Notes: generated by a model not told the origin, from the sequence alone. Counted from the stretch's first letter, positions 16,956 to 27,120 are shown. The stretch is 64,000 bases of DNA from Microseira sp003486305 (GCA_031969655.1 DALYJX010000010.1:5926-69925); one strand, 5' to 3'. Made by a program: numbers and translations.

Positions 16956-19900
16956 ATGAAACAGACTGTCACCCATGGGGAAAAGTTTCCCACTCGAGAT
17001 AGCCAAAAGGATTCAAACCTTTGGCTTGCGATGCAAAAGTTGTTCGATTCAGCTCGAGTAGATGCAGCCCTCGCCTCGGAATTCGAGCAATCGTTAAAAG
17101 TTTATAATCTTGACCTTGGGGATGAGGCATTTAATAGTATAGTGCCAGATTCTAGGCAAAATAATGTTCGCCAAGAACATAATGGCAATAATTTTTACAT
17201 AGTTTGTCAGGGGAGGGTGCGACTGCTGGGTGTTGATGCTTTTGGGCATCAGGAAGTTTCGGCGGTGGTATTAGAGGAGGGGGAGACTTTTGGTGCAGAC
17301 GGATTATTGTGCGATCGCGCTCATGTTTACCGAGCGATCGCAGCAGGCGCATTGCAAGTTGCTTGTTTGGAGGCGGCGCAACTCGAACGCTGGCTGGAAA
17401 AGTTACCCGCACTGAGAGAATACTTAGAAGGAGAAACGCAAAAACGGCAGCGGCAAATATTCTTTAAAACCTCAACCGACTTGCGACGCTTACCCAGCCA
17501 CCAACTGCGCGAGATTATACCTAACATCGTAGAAATACGGATAAACTCCGGGGAATCCCTGGCAAAAGCAACTCCTGCCAGCGGTGGTCGCTACTGGCTA
17601 GCGAGTGGGGAGTTGAGTCGGGGAAAGAAAGGAGAAGTAGTCAGCGATCTATTTCCGAGTTGGGGATATCCAGAAGCAACGCCGTCAGATTGGGTAGCGA
17701 AAACAGAATTATTGGTGTATCAGCTGGCGATAGAAGATTGGCAAACAGCCAGCGCGATCGCACCCAAGTACTTTAATCCATCCGGCGATGCAGCCGCAAA
17801 CAACGGACAGAAATCAGCTTCCTCAAGAAGGAAAGCAAAGAAAGGACAGCGGACAATTTCCCCGTCAAGTGCCCCCGCTCAAGAGTCAAAAGACAGCAAT
17901 TCCCCGACAAAACCGGGAAAATCGCCGAATAAAGTCGTTGCCTTTCCCAAACCAGCGCAAAAGCTGCGGTGGCCTTGGCAAGGTTATCCGTTAATTTTGC
18001 AGCAAAGTTCTTCCGATTGCGGCGCCGCTTGTTTGGCGATGATTTCTCAGTACTGGGGAAAGCGGTTTAGCCTCAACTACCTGCGAGAACTTGCCGAGGT
18101 TGGTCGTTCTGGTGCAACGCTGAAAAACTTAGCTAGTGCGGCAGAAAACCTGGGATTTATGGCTCGACCAGTGCGAGCTTCTCTGGGCAAAATCGCAGAG
18201 CAGAAAAACCCCTGGATTGCCCACTGGCAGGGAGTTCACTACGTTGTAGTTTATAAGTGTAAAGGCTCGCGCATACTCGTTGCCGACCCCGCCAGAGGCA
18301 AGAAATCGATCTCCCGCAAAGAATTCCTGGAAAACTGGAGCGGTTACGCCCTGCTACTCGACCCCACACCCCGCTTGCGAGACACCGAATCCCAAAAAAT
18401 ATCCCTGGGTCGATTCGTAAGTGCCTTGGGGCCTTATAAATCCCTGATCGCGCAAATTATTCTCGCCTCCTTGCTAGTTCAGGTTTTTAGCGTTGTTAGC
18501 CCCCTGTTTACCCAGATCATTTTCGACCAGGTAGTCGTACACAAAAGCTTACCCACCCTGAATGTATTTATTCTGGGACTGCTTTTGTTTAACTTTTGGA
18601 ATATCGGCTTGGGCGCTACCCGCCAATACCTGCTAGCCTACTTTTCCAACCGATTGAATCTCACCCTCATCGGTGGATTTATTAACCATACCCTGCTGTT
18701 ACCCCTGAAGTTTTTTGAATCGCGGCGGGTAGGGGATATCGTCACCCGCGTCCAAGAAAACCGCAAGATCCAGCAGTTTCTGATCGGTCAAGTCGTCTTG
18801 GCTTGGTTAGATATGGTCATGGGGCTGATTTATTTGGGTCTGATGCTGTATTACAACTGGCAATTGACCCTACTGGTGCTGGGGTTGATTCCGCCGATCA
18901 TCATTTTGACCCTAGTCGCTACCCCGATGCTGCGCCAGGTGTCCCGCGAAGTGTTTAACGAAGCCGCAGAGCAAAACTCCGTGCTGGTGGAAATGCTCAC
19001 CGGAGTTTCCACCGTCAAAGCGGTAGCTGCCGAACGCGAAGTCCGCTGGCGTTGGGAAGACCGCTTTACCAGCACCCTGAATATGGGGTTTAAGGGTCAG
19101 AAATTGGGAATTGGGTTGCACGTAATTAGCGGCTCGATCAGTACTTTAGGCAGCACGGCGTTGCTGTGGTACGGAGCCACGCTGGTAATTCAAGACCAGC
19201 TCACCATCGGTCAATTTATGGCTTTTAACATGATGATTGGTCGCGTTATCAGTCCATTTCTGACTTTGGTGGGCATGTGGAACCAACTGCAAGAAGTGCT
19301 GATTTCCGTAGAACGCCTCAACGATGTGTTTGAAACCGAACCCGAACAAATTCCTGGAAAACCGATGCTGATCTTGCCCCACTTGCGGGGAGAAGTGCGG
19401 TTTGATAACGTTTCCTTCCGCTACGGTTCCGAGGAAGAGCGCAATACGCTTCAGAACATTTCTTTTGAGGCGTATCCCGGACAAACGATCGCCATCGTCG
19501 GTCGCAGCGGTTCCGGTAAGAGTACGTTGGTGAAACTGTTGCAGGGTTTGTATTATGCCGACAGCGGTCGCGTTTTGATCGACGGACACGATGTGCGGCA
19601 CGTTTCTCCCCAGTCTTTGCGCTCTCAACTGGGCGTGGTACCCCAGGAGTCGTTCCTATTTTCCGGCACGATTATGGAAAATATCACCCTGTATCGACCG
19701 GAATTTACCTTGGAGCAAGTCACGGAAGTGGCGAAACTCGCAGAAGCACACGGGTTTATTCAGGATTTGCCCTTGGGTTACAACACCAAAGTCGGCGAGC
19801 GGGGGTCAAACCTTTCTGGCGGACAGCGCCAACGACTCTCGATCGCTCGCGCTTTGTTGGGCGCACCGCCGATTCTGGTGCTGGACGAAGCTACCAGTTC

Positions 19901-20120
19901 TCTCGATACCGAATCAGAACGGCGGTTTCAGAACAATCTGGAGCGGTTATCTCGCGATCGCACTACCTTTGTCATTGCCCACCGTCTCAGTACGGTACGC
20001 AATGCCGACTCGATCCTAGTGCTGGATCGAGGCATTTTAGTCGAACAGGGCAATCACGAACAACTGATGGCCCAGCAAGGTCTGTATTTCCACTTAGCCC
20101 AGCAACAACTCAATCTTTAA
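16956..20120 (+). CDS. HetC-like exporter: cyclic-nucleotide-binding, C39 peptidase and ABC transporter domains
   Basis: An inner-membrane type I secretion ATPase that also cleaves double-glycine leaders. Order of domains: a cyclic-nucleotide-binding-like domain (about 60-165, GRVRLLGVDAFG, LEEGETFGADG) with a possible degenerate second copy; a Ser/Lys-rich linker (280-340); a C39 peptidase with Cys355 in SSDCGAAC, His428 in VHYVVV and Asp444 in VADPARG, so the catalytic set is complete; six membrane helices (about 480-770); and an ATPase with Walker A GRSGSGKST, signature LSGGQRQR and Walker B ILVLDEATS. This architecture is that of Anabaena HetC, and a HetP-family gene lies downstream as in Anabaena, though an HlyD gene separates them here. 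Substrates probably include the double-glycine proteins at 22419, 27121 and 27951. Confidence 0.93.
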   Translation: MKQTVTHGEKFPTRDSQKDSNLWLAMQKLFDSARVDAALASEFEQSLKVYNLDLGDEAFNSIVPDSRQNNVRQEHNGNNFYIVCQGRVRLLGVDAFGHQEVSAVVLEEGETFGADGLLCDRAHVYRAIAAGALQVACLEAAQLERWLEKLPALREYLEGETQKRQRQIFFKTSTDLRRLPSHQLREIIPNIVEIRINSGESLAKATPASGGRYWLASGELSRGKKGEVVSDLFPSWGYPEATPSDWVAKTELLVYQLAIEDWQTASAIAPKYFNPSGDAAANNGQKSASSRRKAKKGQRTISPSSAPAQESKDSNSPTKPGKSPNKVVAFPKPAQKLRWPWQGYPLILQQSSSDCGAACLAMISQYWGKRFSLNYLRELAEVGRSGATLKNLASAAENLGFMARPVRASLGKIAEQKNPWIAHWQGVHYVVVYKCKGSRILVADPARGKKSISRKEFLENWSGYALLLDPTPRLRDTESQKISLGRFVSALGPYKSLIAQIILASLLVQVFSVVSPLFTQIIFDQVVVHKSLPTLNVFILGLLLFNFWNIGLGATRQYLLAYFSNRLNLTLIGGFINHTLLLPLKFFESRRVGDIVTRVQENRKIQQFLIGQVVLAWLDMVMGLIYLGLMLYYNWQLTLLVLGLIPPIIILTLVATPMLRQVSREVFNEAAEQNSVLVEMLTGVSTVKAVAAEREVRWRWEDRFTSTLNMGFKGQKLGIGLHVISGSISTLGSTALLWYGATLVIQDQLTIGQFMAFNMMIGRVISPFLTLVGMWNQLQEVLISVERLNDVFETEPEQIPGKPMLILPHLRGEVRFDNVSFRYGSEEERNTLQNISFEAYPGQTIAIVGRSGSGKSTLVKLLQGLYYADSGRVLIDGHDVRHVSPQSLRSQLGVVPQESFLFSGTIMENITLYRPEFTLEQVTEVAKLAEAHGFIQDLPLGYNTKVGERGSNLSGGQRQRLSIARALLGAPPILVLDEATSSLDTESERRFQNNLERLSRDRTTFVIAHRLSTVRNADSILVLDRGILVEQGNHEQLMAQQGLYFHLAQQQLNL

Positions 20121-20414
20121 TCAACCAACCTCCTCCCTCGACTCCAAACCCTCAATTCCGTAGTTATACGCAAGTTACTTCGGCTCCAACTCGCTCAAAA
20201 CTAAATTTTCAGCATCGTTGTGAGTTGGGTGCCCAGGTTAACCAGAGATTAACCAAAAAACTGCCAAATTGGCAAGCGATCGCCAAGCGGACTCAGCAAT
20301 AATACGGAAAATGGTTTGGGGCGAAGCAAAAGGCAAAAAACTGCATCAGTAAAGCGATGGAGTTACCATCCAAAAGCAATCAAAATTAGACTTTTTTAAG
20401 CTTGGGGCACTACC

Positions 20415-22346
20415 ATGCAACAACCAATCGAACCGGATTCTGGATCTAAACCCGAACGCCCCCCCAATAGGAACAGGCATGAAAATTCCGATGCCAAGAA
20501 TAAAGAAAATCGCACCGTCAAGGATTCATCTTTCTCTTCTGTTTATGGGGGTACAACCGCTGCAATAGACTACCCCACCAACCGGCAAGGCAAAGTAGTA
20601 CCGATAGCAGAAAGCACAACAGCAGAAACGATTAACCCAGCCATCAACCATGACTGGTCACCCGCGTTACAAAGCTTGCTAGACCAGCCACCCGCAACTT
20701 TACCCCTGCGAATACTGCTGGGCGGCATGGCTTTCTGCACAGCCTTTGGCGTTTGGGCAACTGTGGGACAAATTGAAGAAGTAGGTCACGCTCGCGGTCA
20801 GCTGGTGCCCCAAGGCGAGCCTTATAAAATCAATCCCTTGGTGTCGGGCAAAATTGCCCGCATAGCAGTCAAGGAAGGCGAGGCGGTGAAAGCAGGTCAG
20901 GTACTGCTAGAGTTAGATAATCAAATTGCTACCAACGAAATCGAGCGACTGGAGAAAGAGCGGGCTTCCTACCAAACTCAACTGTCTCAAACACAAGCGT
21001 TGATCGAGCAAACCCGCTTGGAAGCACAAACCCACAACGCGATCGCACTGGCTAAAGAAAACGCCACAAAAGCGATCGTCCAACAGGCAAATGCCAGAGT
21101 TCAAGGGGTACAAAAAACGATCGCACAAGCGCAAGAAAAAGTCGCCACAACTGAGCAACTGTTGGCGCAAATGCAAGCCGAAGCGAATGCGTATAAAGCT
21201 AGACGGGATAACTTACAACCCCTGGCAGCCAGATCCAGAGAACTGCTAGCCCGACTGCAAGCAGATGCGGATGCGTCGAAATTAAGACAGGAACAGCTAC
21301 AACCCCTTCCCCGCATGACTCAAGAACTGATCGAGAAACTGCGGGTGGATGCTGAAGCTGCGAAGGCGCGCATAGAAAGGCTAAGACCCCTAGTTGAACA
21401 AGGCGCTTTACCCAGGGAAAGGTTAGCCGACTTGGAGCAAACTTGGCGCGATCGCCAGCGGGCGATTACCGAAGCTCAATTAGCCCATGAGAGCCGCACT
21501 AAGGAACAATTGTTTCAAGCCGAGCAAGCATTGCGCGATCGCCAGCGAGCGATTGTGCAAACCCAATTGCAAGAAGATAGCAATATTAAGGAACAATTGT
21601 TTCAAGCCGAACAAGCTTTGCGCGATCGCTCTCGGATCATTACCCAAACTCAAGGCGATCTCAAACAAGCCACCAAGGAATTAGACCGACTGCAAGCTGA
21701 ATTAAAACAAGCCCAGGCAGAATTAAACCGCCTCCAAGCCGAGAACAACCAAAATCAAGCCGAAGCAGAAGCAATTCAAGTACAGAATCGGCAAAAAATT
21801 CAGCAGTTGGAAGTGCAAAAAACCCAGGTGAAAGCCCAAGCTGACCAAACCGAAAAACTACTCAAAAGAGCCAAAACCGAGTTAAAACAGCTTGTATTCA
21901 CCGCTCCTGTTGATGGTGTTGTCCTGTCGCTCAACATCGATAACCCAGGGGAAGTAGTTCAACCAGGACAAATTGTTGCCGAACTCGCTCCCCAAGAAGC
22001 ACCCCTAGTTCTGATGGCTAAACTACCCAACCAAGAAGCGGGCTTCATCAAAACCGGACAGGAAGTCAAAATCAAATTAGATTCTTATCCGTTTCAAGAA
22101 TACGGCATTGTATCGGGCAAGGTGGTTTCCATCTCCCCCGATACCAAACCCGATCAGCAACTCGGTGCAGTTTACCAGCTGCAAATTGCCCTCGATCGTC
22201 ATAACGTGACTGCTGCGGATGCTCAAAAGATTGCGTTTAAACCCGGTCAAACAGCCACCGCAGATATTATCATCCGCCGTCGCCGCATAGCAGATATCCT
22301 GCTAGACCCAATCAAGCAAATGCAAAAAGGCGGCCTCAATTTATAA
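20415..22346 (+). CDS. HlyD-family secretion adaptor
   Basis: The membrane fusion protein of a type I secretion system, bridging the ABC exporter to an outer-membrane channel. A long polar N-terminus (about 95 residues) precedes one membrane span (ILLGGMAFCTAFGVWATVG, about 100-118). A biotinyl-lipoyl half-motif follows (GKIARIAVKEGEAVKAGQVLLEL), then about 300 residues of coiled coil rich in Gln, Ala and Lys, then the second lipoyl half (VFTAPVDGVVLSLNIDNPGEVV) and a beta-barrel end. The coiled coil contains duplicated RDRQRAI...QLFQAEQALR modules. It starts 294 bp after the exporter and 72 bp before the HetP-like gene, all in one direction. No TolC-like gene is in the window. Confidence 0.93.
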   Translation: MQQPIEPDSGSKPERPPNRNRHENSDAKNKENRTVKDSSFSSVYGGTTAAIDYPTNRQGKVVPIAESTTAETINPAINHDWSPALQSLLDQPPATLPLRILLGGMAFCTAFGVWATVGQIEEVGHARGQLVPQGEPYKINPLVSGKIARIAVKEGEAVKAGQVLLELDNQIATNEIERLEKERASYQTQLSQTQALIEQTRLEAQTHNAIALAKENATKAIVQQANARVQGVQKTIAQAQEKVATTEQLLAQMQAEANAYKARRDNLQPLAARSRELLARLQADADASKLRQEQLQPLPRMTQELIEKLRVDAEAAKARIERLRPLVEQGALPRERLADLEQTWRDRQRAITEAQLAHESRTKEQLFQAEQALRDRQRAIVQTQLQEDSNIKEQLFQAEQALRDRSRIITQTQGDLKQATKELDRLQAELKQAQAELNRLQAENNQNQAEAEAIQVQNRQKIQQLEVQKTQVKAQADQTEKLLKRAKTELKQLVFTAPVDGVVLSLNIDNPGEVVQPGQIVAELAPQEAPLVLMAKLPNQEAGFIKTGQEVKIKLDSYPFQEYGIVSGKVVSISPDTKPDQQLGAVYQLQIALDRHNVTAADAQKIAFKPGQTATADIIIRRRRIADILLDPIKQMQKGGLNL

Positions 22347-22418
22347 ATTCCCTCTTCGGCTAGAGTCAGTAACTTTTCTCAAAACACCAGTTGCAAGTTA
22401 TAACGGAGTGCGATCGCC

Positions 22419-22865
22419 ATGACTATTAGTCACCAAATGCCTTCTTACAATACAAAACTTGACAAAGGTATGAGCCAAGAACAATTTAATCAAATCGTTG
22501 AAGCTATCCTGGCAGGTAAGTATTCTTGGGCTTGCGTTTTAATACTGCGTTTTGCTGGCTACAACCCCCTCCACTACATCCCCTACCGCACCTACAACCG
22601 CTTGGTCAAAGACAACAGCCAATTATCCAAACCAAGCCAAAATCAAACCGAGAGCATAAATAACAATCACAATCAAAGAATGCCAAGTCTCTCTGGGAGT
22701 AACGCTTCACAAGCTTGCTTAAGCCAAATTAAAGACCTGGCTTATTTAGAAGTAATGGGCAAACAAAAAGCACCTGTACGGGGTGGCAGTTTCGCTCCTT
22801 GGCTAGACTCGACGCCAGAAGATAATTTCCAACTAAATTACCAATTGCCACTAGATAATTGGTGA
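22419..22865 (+). CDS. HetP-family protein with a C-terminal double-glycine leader-like segment
   Basis: Residues 18-66 carry the HetP-family core (GKYSWACVLILRFAGYNP, then YIPYRTYNRLVKDN). In Anabaena, HetP promotes commitment to heterocyst development; its role in a strain without heterocysts is unknown. After a Gln/Asn/Ser-rich linker (67-100), residues 104-123 read IKDLAYLEVMGKQKAPVRGG. This aligns with the N-termini of the small peptides at 27121 and 27951 (INDLSYLEVVEENRVVGG). Cleavage after GG would free a 25-residue acidic/aromatic peptide (SFAPWLDSTPEDNF...). It follows the HlyD gene by 72 bp and shares the operon of the C39 exporter. Family membership is firm; processing by the exporter is inferred. 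Confidence 0.88.
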   Translation: MTISHQMPSYNTKLDKGMSQEQFNQIVEAILAGKYSWACVLILRFAGYNPLHYIPYRTYNRLVKDNSQLSKPSQNQTESINNNHNQRMPSLSGSNASQACLSQIKDLAYLEVMGKQKAPVRGGSFAPWLDSTPEDNFQLNYQLPLDNW

Positions 22866-23035
22866 GTTATAGCAGGTGCGGTTAATCAAAAATAGGCTCT
22901 GTTATTTGCTAATAACTCAAGTTGCCAGTTATCTCTCTCCCTGTACCTAATGGCTAATGGCTAGCGTCTCGTAGCCCAACCAGAGTCGATTTTATCAGTT
23001 GGGTTCAACCATAGATAAACTCAATTCATATCAAG

Positions 23036-23209
23036 GGTTTATACCAAATCCGGGTTAAAACCCCCCTTATTCTTATAGACCGCGCAGGCGGTCTTTGTTT
23101 GTATAGCCGCGAATGCGAGTCGTTAGGCATAAAAAGGGTAATGAAAGCGGATTTGGTATTACTTTAGTCGTTAGGCATAAAAAGGGTAATGAAAGCGCAT
23201 TTGGTATTA
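23036..23209. repeat. Palindromic repeat TACCAAATCCG/CGGATTTGGTA with a 48-bp tandem copy
   Basis: TATACCAAATCC at 23040 is answered by GGATTTGGTATTA at 23150. The right arm, beginning AGTCGTTAGGCATAAAAAGG, is duplicated at 23118 and 23166. An internal hairpin GACCGC GCAG GCGGTC lies between. This is MITE-like, with no coding capacity. Confidence 0.75.
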
Positions 23210-23249
23210 TATGATGTCCGCTAGCTTAGGTTGTGTATAATTTTTGATG

Positions 23250-23372
23250 CTGTAGGGGCGGGTTTTACCTAAAGAAACCGGGTTTCTATCGATTAATTTT
23301 CGACTTGGAAACTATAGATATACTAAGAAACCCGGTTTCTGCCATCGAGGATTTTTTTTAAACCCGCCCCCA
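23250..23372. repeat. Nested palindromic repeats
   Basis: Outer arms GTAGGGGCGGGTTTTA / TTAAACCCGCCCCCAC enclose inner arms AGAAACCGGGTTTCT / AGAAACCCGGTTTCT. Two dispersed repeat families are thus inserted one inside the other. Confidence 0.8.
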
Positions 23373-23549
23373 CGTGCAGCTACCGATGCTACCGGACATG
23401 ATATTACTGGGTATAATTCCTATGAACCGCATCCCAGAGCCTGAACAAATTTACCAATTAACCGATTACCATAAACCAGCATATTTTATTTAAAGAATCT
23501 GTAAAGATTAGAAACTTGTGATTTATATAATTCATACTTACTTTATAAA

Positions 23550-23576
23550 AAAGTTGCCAAAATGGCAACTTTTTAG
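23550..23576. terminator. Hairpin with T-run carrying the TGCCAAAATGGCA palindrome
   Basis: AAAGTTGCCA pairs perfectly with TGGCAACTTT over an AAA loop, followed by TTT. The core palindrome recurs in front of both small peptide genes (27015 and 27846), so it may be a protein-binding site rather than, or as well as, a terminator. Confidence 0.5.
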
Positions 23577-23822
23577 CGATGAGGTTTCTTATCGTGAATA
23601 TGAATGAGTTTTGAAACTTCATTATCAATAGCGAGAAGATAATGCCATTAAATACTTTATTTTTAGAGTTTTTACAAGCAGGTATTTGGCGGGGGTGTAG
23701 CTACTGCTAAGTCTTGAGCTGCAAGCTGTCTTCACGCAACGCAACCGGGTTTTCTTGCCTCAGTCTTGAGCAAAGCGTTCTCAATACGATCAAACACACC
23801 AAGTAAGTCAGGAGATAAATAA

Positions 23823-26800
23823 ATGGCTTTCATCCAAGGAACTTTAGGCAATGACTTAGTTAATGGTTCCGCCCCACCACAGCTAAGAAGCACAGAACTT
23901 ACCGATCAAATATATGGTCGTGGTGGGAACGATACCCTATTTGGGTTAGGTGGAGATGACTTGATCCAAGGCGATCAGGGAAGCGACTATATCGATGGTG
24001 GCAGTGGCAACGATCGCTTGTTTGGCGGTCTTGATGACAGCAGCGACACCTTATTCGGCGGTATAGGTAAAGATTACGTCGATGGAGGTTCGGGCAACGA
24101 TCGCCTGGATTTAGGAGCAGACGATGACACCGCTCAAGGAGGTTCGGGGAACGATACGATCTTCGGCGGAGCGGGGAATGATGTCCTCTTGGACAGCAGC
24201 GGCAATAACTTGTTCGATGGTGGCGAAGGCAGCGACTCTATCTATGGCGGCTTTGGCGAAGATTTACTGCAAGGCGGCGCTGGTGATGACTACGCCAATG
24301 GCAACATAGGGGATGACACTTTGGTTGGCGGGGCGGGCAATGACACCCTGACTGGCGACATTGGCACCGATCTGGTCAGTTATTTATCCAGTACAGCCGG
24401 AGTCAGCGTTAATCTGGCAACCAATAAAACTGATAACGATGGATTTGGCAATATTGATAACCTGTTAGACATTGAAAATGTTGCTGGTTCTAATTTCAAC
24501 GATACGATAACTGGCAGTAAACTCGATAACCTTCTGTTGGGGAATGCTGGTAATGACAGCATCGATGGCGGCGCTGGCAGCGATAATTTGGTTGGGGGCG
24601 CGGGTAATGACACGCTCAATGGCAGCGATGGCTTCGACCGAGCAGATTATTCTTCCAGCGCGGCTGCCGTCAACGTAAATTTGGCAACGGGTATCGCCAG
24701 CGATGGCATATTAGTCGGTACCGCTGTGGGGACTGATAGACTGCTCAATATTGAACAAGTCGCCGGTTCTAGTTTCAACGACACCCTGACTGGTAATACT
24801 GGCAATAACTCCTTTATCGGTGGGGCTGGTAATGACACAATTAATGGCGGCGCTGGTAGCGATCGCGCCGACTATTCCACCAGTAAGGCAGCAGTTAATG
24901 TCAACCTAGCAACTGGAATTGCTAGCGATGGATTGGGTGGCACCGATAGTCTCATCGGTATTGAAGAGATAACAGGTTCTAGTTTCAGCGATATCCTCAC
25001 CGGCGATACTCTCAACAACATCTTTATTGGTGGGAAAGGTAATGACACTATAAATGGCGGTGCGGGTAGCGATCGCCTTGATTTTTCGGCTTTTACATCA
25101 GGAGTTAGCGTCAATCTGGCAACTGGTATCGTCAATGATGGGCAAGGTGGCACCGATACGGTAATTAGCATTGAAGAAGTCATCGGCTCTAAAGGAGGCG
25201 ATACTTTAATCGGTAATGACGCCAATAACCTGTTTGTCGGCGGCCCCGGCAGCGACAGCATTGATGGCGGACTTGGTACCGACCGCGCGGATTATTCCCC
25301 GAGTACAGCCGCAGTTAGTGTTAACCTAGCCACCGGAATTGCCAGCGATGGACTCGGCGGCACCGATACCCTGAGCAACATTGAAGAAGTCGTCGGTTCT
25401 GCTTTCAACGATGTTTTAACTGGCGATACTTTAAATAACCTCTTTGTTGGCGCTGCTGGCAATGACACTATCAATGGAGGCGATGGTACCGATACCGCTA
25501 GTTATGCTTCCAGCACCGCAGGTGTCACCGTTAACCTCGCAACGGGTACGGCTAGCGATGGCTTCGGCGATACGGATGCCTTGTCTAACATTGAAAACGT
25601 CGTCGGTTCTAGTTTTAACGACACGATAACGGGAACTGCTGCGGCAAATATCTTGAGCGGTGGTGCAGGCAACGATACCATCACTGGCAATGCAGGCGAT
25701 GACACTATCGATGGGGGACTTGGTAGCGACCGAGTTAATTATATAACCAGCCCAGTAGGTGCTACTAATAATACTGGCGTCGTGGTTAACTTGGCAACGG
25801 GTACGGCTAGCGATGGCTTCGGAGGTACGGATACGCTGCTGGGCGTTGAAGAAGTCGAAGGTTCTAATTACAACGACACCATCACAGGTAGCACAGGTAA
25901 TAACTTCCTCAGTGGCGGATCTGGTAACGACAGCTTGGATGGAGGCGCTGGTAACGATACCCTAGCGGGGGGAGCTAGCGACGATACCCTCAATGGCGGA
26001 GATGGAATTGACCGGGCAGATTATTCGTCTAGTCTGTCAGCAGTAACCGTTGACTTGGTTGCTGGTACTGGTATCGCTGACGATGGGATTGGCGGTAACG
26101 ATACGCTGATCGGTATTGAAGACGTCGCCGGTTCTATTTTCAACGATCGTTTAACTGGAAATGCTCTTAATAACGTCTTGCTCGGCGGTAATGGTAATGA
26201 CACGATTGATGGCGGTGCTGGAAGCGATCGCGCCGATTATTCTACCAGTACCGCTGGTGTTGCGATCAATTTGGCAACCGGAACTGCTAGCGATGGATTC
26301 GGTGCTACCGATACGCTGATAAACATTGAAAACGCCGCTGGCTCTACTTTCGCAGATAGTATCGTTGGCAGCGCTGGCGATAACCAGTTAACTGGTAATG
26401 GCGGCAACGACACCGTGATTGGAGGAGCAGGCAATGATATCCTCGTCGGTGTTGGGACTGGCAGCACCGCAGGTACCGTCACTATCGGTGCGAGTATTGT
26501 GCCAATCCGAGGCATCGGAGAGATTGATATCTTAACTGGCGGAGCCAATAACGATCGCTTTGTACTTGGAGGCGGTGGTGAATTTTACTACATAGGCGGT
26601 GGTACTGCCGGTACCGACTTGGCAATTATCGGTCAGACAAGCACTACAAGAGACTTTAATGCGGGCGATCTGATTCAGGTGCAAAAAGGCTTGATCTATC
26701 GAGTCCAGCAGCAAGGTGCTGATACGTTTATTCTCGGCACTAACTCTACCAGCTCGCCCACTTTCTTGGATATCATTGGGGTTGTCGTTGGCGCGACGGT

Positions 26801-26888
26801 TGCTGAAGTTGGGGCTAGTTTACGAGATCAGAACAACGCTAATCTAGCCTTGGTTGCCTCAGGTACGGGTGTCCAATTCTTTCTCTAG
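23823..26888 (+). CDS. RTX (hemolysin-type calcium-binding) protein
   Basis: A 1021-residue secreted protein built from GGxGxDxLx nonapeptides (for example GGAGNDTLNGG) that bind calcium after export. From residue 180 to 880 there are about eight copies of a longer module of 80-95 residues: DRADYSxSxAAVxVNLATG, ASDGxGGTDTL, IEEVxGSxFNDTLTG, then GGAGNDTINGG. The last 140 residues lack RTX motifs (GGANNDRFVLGGGGEFYY) and probably hold the type I export signal. The start has a good ribosome-binding site (CAGGAGATAAATAA). There is no N-terminal signal peptide, as expected for an HlyB/D-type substrate. It lies about 950 bp after the HetP-like gene in the same direction. An enzymatic domain is not visible, so it may be a structural cell-surface protein. 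Confidence 0.93.
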   Translation: MAFIQGTLGNDLVNGSAPPQLRSTELTDQIYGRGGNDTLFGLGGDDLIQGDQGSDYIDGGSGNDRLFGGLDDSSDTLFGGIGKDYVDGGSGNDRLDLGADDDTAQGGSGNDTIFGGAGNDVLLDSSGNNLFDGGEGSDSIYGGFGEDLLQGGAGDDYANGNIGDDTLVGGAGNDTLTGDIGTDLVSYLSSTAGVSVNLATNKTDNDGFGNIDNLLDIENVAGSNFNDTITGSKLDNLLLGNAGNDSIDGGAGSDNLVGGAGNDTLNGSDGFDRADYSSSAAAVNVNLATGIASDGILVGTAVGTDRLLNIEQVAGSSFNDTLTGNTGNNSFIGGAGNDTINGGAGSDRADYSTSKAAVNVNLATGIASDGLGGTDSLIGIEEITGSSFSDILTGDTLNNIFIGGKGNDTINGGAGSDRLDFSAFTSGVSVNLATGIVNDGQGGTDTVISIEEVIGSKGGDTLIGNDANNLFVGGPGSDSIDGGLGTDRADYSPSTAAVSVNLATGIASDGLGGTDTLSNIEEVVGSAFNDVLTGDTLNNLFVGAAGNDTINGGDGTDTASYASSTAGVTVNLATGTASDGFGDTDALSNIENVVGSSFNDTITGTAAANILSGGAGNDTITGNAGDDTIDGGLGSDRVNYITSPVGATNNTGVVVNLATGTASDGFGGTDTLLGVEEVEGSNYNDTITGSTGNNFLSGGSGNDSLDGGAGNDTLAGGASDDTLNGGDGIDRADYSSSLSAVTVDLVAGTGIADDGIGGNDTLIGIEDVAGSIFNDRLTGNALNNVLLGGNGNDTIDGGAGSDRADYSTSTAGVAINLATGTASDGFGATDTLINIENAAGSTFADSIVGSAGDNQLTGNGGNDTVIGGAGNDILVGVGTGSTAGTVTIGASIVPIRGIGEIDILTGGANNDRFVLGGGGEFYYIGGGTAGTDLAIIGQTSTTRDFNAGDLIQVQKGLIYRVQQQGADTFILGTNSTSSPTFLDIIGVVVGATVAEVGASLRDQNNANLALVASGTGVQFFL

Positions 26889-26948
26889 ATTTAACCAATC
26901 TCTTAGCTGAAGCCCTTGCGAATGCAACGTGGCAACCAAGCTTTAAAA

Positions 26949-26975
26949 AAAGTCCGCCTACGCGGACTTTTTTTG
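26949..26975 (+). terminator. Rho-independent terminator after the RTX gene
   Basis: AGTCCGC CTAC GCGGACT followed by seven T residues. Confidence 0.9.
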
Positions 26976-27011
26976 TTGGTTCCCCCATATCCCACAAAAC
27001 GCTGTATTGCT

Positions 27012-27067
27012 CAATCTGCCAAAATGGCAACATCATTAGGACGAGCCTAGTTATATTTAATTCAGTT
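27012..27067 (+). promoter_or_regulatory. Duplicated upstream region of peptide gene 1
   Basis: CAATCTGCCAAAATGGCAAC and CCTAGTTATATTTAATTCAG are separated by about 15 bases and recur with similar spacing before peptide gene 2 (27841-27896). The palindrome TGCCAAAATGGCA looks like an operator, and TATATT could be a -10 box. The regulator is unknown. Confidence 0.5.
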
Positions 27068-27120
27068 CAACACCCTGGGTTATTTTAACTAACAGATCCA
27101 CTCACAAACAGGAGCAACCC

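Noticed and set aside
16956..22865. Calling the genes true hetC and hetP with a heterocyst role
   Set aside because: Domain content fits, but no other heterocyst genes are in the window, and the repeat profile is Oscillatoriales-like, so orthology and role are not established.
24380..26548. Long minus-strand frames opposite the RTX gene
   Set aside because: They are Pro/Ser/Leu-rich mirror images of the RTX repeats with no start signals.
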